A stretch of DNA of 7,311 nt, from the NCBI GenBank assembly GCA_934167785.1, contig CAKPLX010000056.1, positions 1-7,311 on the forward strand, given 5' to 3'. Below the pieces are notes generated by a model. The model saw nothing but the letters and a program-made list of their open reading frames with translations. It did not search any database and had not been told where the DNA came from. Shown here piece by piece: positions 6,393-7,311 of the stretch; position 1 is the stretch's first letter; each line of letters opens with the position of its first letter. A program made the translations under genes and the position numbers. The stretch is from an uncultured Bacilli bacterium (GTDB lineage Bacteria; Bacillota_I; Bacilli_A; RF39; UBA660).

Positions 6393-7148
6393 TTATTTTT
6401 TATATTCATTATTTTTCCATGTTCCTGTATAAGACTTTCCATTTATTGTATAAGTTCCTTGTCCATTAAATTGGTTATCTAAGAACTCGCCATAATATGT
6501 ATCGCCATTTGAAAATGTATATTTTCCTTGTCCTGACATTTTATCTTGTGAAAAGCTTCCTTCATATATATCTCCATTTTGAAAAGTATATTTTCCTTGC
6601 CCTTGTTTTTGACCATTTTCAAAATACCCCTCATATGTTCCTTTGTCTGGTATTGTTAGCTTTCCCTTTCCATTTATTTTATCTTCTTTCCATTCTCCTT
6701 CATATACAGTTCCATCATTCCATTTAAATGTTCCTGTTCCTGATTTTTTACCATTTTCTCTGTGTCCTGTGTATGTTCCATTCGTTTCTATTGTATTTTT
6801 TATTTCTGGAATTTCTATTGTTTCGTTTTCTGTTATTTTATTTTGGTTTGTTGTTATATTTTCAGTATTAGTTGCATTTATATTAGTGTTTTGATTTGCT
6901 GGAACATTAACAAAAAATATTAAAATGAAAACAAATATAATTATGTTTTTTGATATTATGTATTTGTTTCCCTTTTCTTGTAATTTTAATTTTATTTTTT
7001 TATTTATTGGTGGTAATAACATTATTCCTGCTATTAATATACATATTGATGGTATTGGTATTTGTCTTAGGTATACTATGAATGTTATTATAAAAAATGT
7101 ACTTATTATCCATAATATTATATTTTTTATTGTTTCTTTTATTTTCAT
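6393..7148 (-). CDS. Membrane-anchored MORN-repeat protein, first gene of the hxs operon
   Basis: From the chosen ATG this is a 251-residue protein. The N-terminal 84 residues contain three hydrophobic segments (about 9-27, 31-47 and 66-83). The second ends in LLPPINKKIKLK, a basic loop likely in the cytoplasm. An Asn/Thr/Glu-rich linker (about 85-122) follows. Five MORN repeats of about 23 residues and one partial repeat fill 124-251, with the pattern G-x-x-Y-x-G-x-F/W-x-(5)-G-x-G-x-(3) (for example GDIYEGSF). MORN repeats form elongated beta structures that bind proteins or lipids. An in-frame TTG at 7206-7208 would add 20 residues but lies inside the promoter, upstream of the probable transcription start. 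The ATG at 7146-7148 has a GGAAG site 8 bases upstream (7157-7161). Co-transcription suggests a role at the membrane in the Hxs pathway, but none is known. Confidence 0.8.
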   Translation of the reverse strand: MKIKETIKNIILWIISTFFIITFIVYLRQIPIPSICILIAGIMLLPPINKKIKLKLQEKGNKYIISKNIIIFVFILIFFVNVPANQNTNINATNTENITTNQNKITENETIEIPEIKNTIETNGTYTGHRENGKKSGTGTFKWNDGTVYEGEWKEDKINGKGKLTIPDKGTYEGYFENGQKQGQGKYTFQNGDIYEGSFSQDKMSGQGKYTFSNGDTYYGEFLDNQFNGQGTYTINGKSYTGTWKNNEYKK

Positions 7149-7190
7149 TTCTTTTTCTTCCTTTTTTCGACTCCTATTTTTATTATAGTT

Positions 7191-7219
7191 ATAATATACC
7201 TTTATCAAATTTTTGTCAA
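7191..7219 (-). promoter_or_regulatory. Sigma-A-like promoter of the hxs operon
   Basis: On the minus strand TTGACA (7214-7219) and TATTAT (7191-7196) are separated by 17 bases. An overlapping alternative uses TTGATA (7203-7208) and a perfect TATAAT (7182-7187), but with only 15 bases between. Either gives a leader of about 25-36 bases before the ATG at 7148. The -35 region is formed by two tandem 11-base near-repeats (TTATCAAATTT at 7202-7212, TTGTCAAATTT at 7213-7223), one helical turn apart. These could be a regulator site or could simply reflect AT-rich sequence. Confidence 0.6.
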
Positions 7220-7257
7220 ATTTTGGTAATTTAAAATAGTGTAAAATGGTTTCGGAA

Positions 7258-7286
7258 TATACAAAAAGAAAGTCCTTTGATATAAT
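7258..7286 (+). promoter_or_regulatory. Possible divergent promoter toward a gene beyond the right edge
   Basis: On the plus strand a perfect TATAAT (7281-7286) is preceded by TGA, fitting an extended -10. A weak TATACA (7258-7263) lies 17 bases upstream as a -35 box. No coding sequence or ribosome binding site follows before the window ends 25 bases later. An inverted repeat CTTTGAT/ATCAAAG (7275-7281 and 7304-7310) overlaps the -10 box and could be an operator, or a weak hairpin ending a minus-strand gene from outside. In sequence this AT-rich, chance matches are common. Confidence 0.35.
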
Positions 7287-7311
7287 AATTTACGACTAAA
7301 TAAATCAAAGA

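Noticed and set aside
6497..7188. Plus-strand frames opposite the MORN gene (6497-6727, 6643-6894, 6925-7188)
   Set aside because: They overlap one another, are antisense to the MORN repeats and membrane segments, and have no initiation signals.
7209..7311. Open minus-strand frame from the right edge to about 7230 as the tail of another gene
   Set aside because: It covers only about 26 codons, matches nothing recognisable, and overlaps promoter-like sequence; there is too little to call a gene.

Overview
The window is very AT-rich and densely packed. Every recognisable gene lies on the minus strand, mostly 8 to 21 bases apart and mostly preceded by good GGAGG-like ribosome binding sites. Promoters look like standard Firmicute sigma-A sites. 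This points to a low-GC Firmicute, most likely a member of the Clostridia; no finer placement is supported.

Layout, following minus-strand transcription from right to left. A sigma-A-like promoter near 7191-7219 starts a six-gene operon: a membrane-anchored MORN-repeat protein (6393-7148), HxsA with His-Xaa-Ser repeats (5907-6371), HxsD (5472-5897), an A24/TadV-like prepilin peptidase (4426-5463), HxsC, a radical SAM protein (3254-4414), and HxsB, a radical SAM/SPASM protein (1853-3241). A second promoter at 1806-1834 has consensus boxes and a perfect 14-base palindrome in its spacer. It drives a toxin-antitoxin pair: an MqsR-family toxin (1388-1774) and an antitoxin with an MqsA-like N-terminus, an XRE-type helix-turn-helix and a C-terminal Panacea/SocA-like domain (334-1377). 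A hairpin at 282-310 ends that unit. Beyond it a separate promoter (204-232) drives the start of a Wzz/CpsC-like polysaccharide chain-length regulator, which runs off the left edge (1-168). At the right edge a weaker plus-strand promoter may point to a divergent gene outside the window.

How the genes may work together. The core is the His-Xaa-Ser (Hxs) system, known from comparative genomics as a repeat protein (HxsA), a small partner (HxsD) and two radical SAM maturases (HxsB, HxsC). I know of no established function for it. HxsA is the presumed substrate: a membrane-anchored protein with 12 H-x-S triplets, which HxsB and HxsC would modify with HxsD assisting. The unusual part is the tightly linked prepilin peptidase between hxsD and hxsC, with no pilin gene in view, and a membrane MORN protein at the head of the operon. 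Together they suggest a route in which a modified His/Ser-rich protein is processed at, and displayed from, the membrane. That route is inference; the family assignments are firmer.
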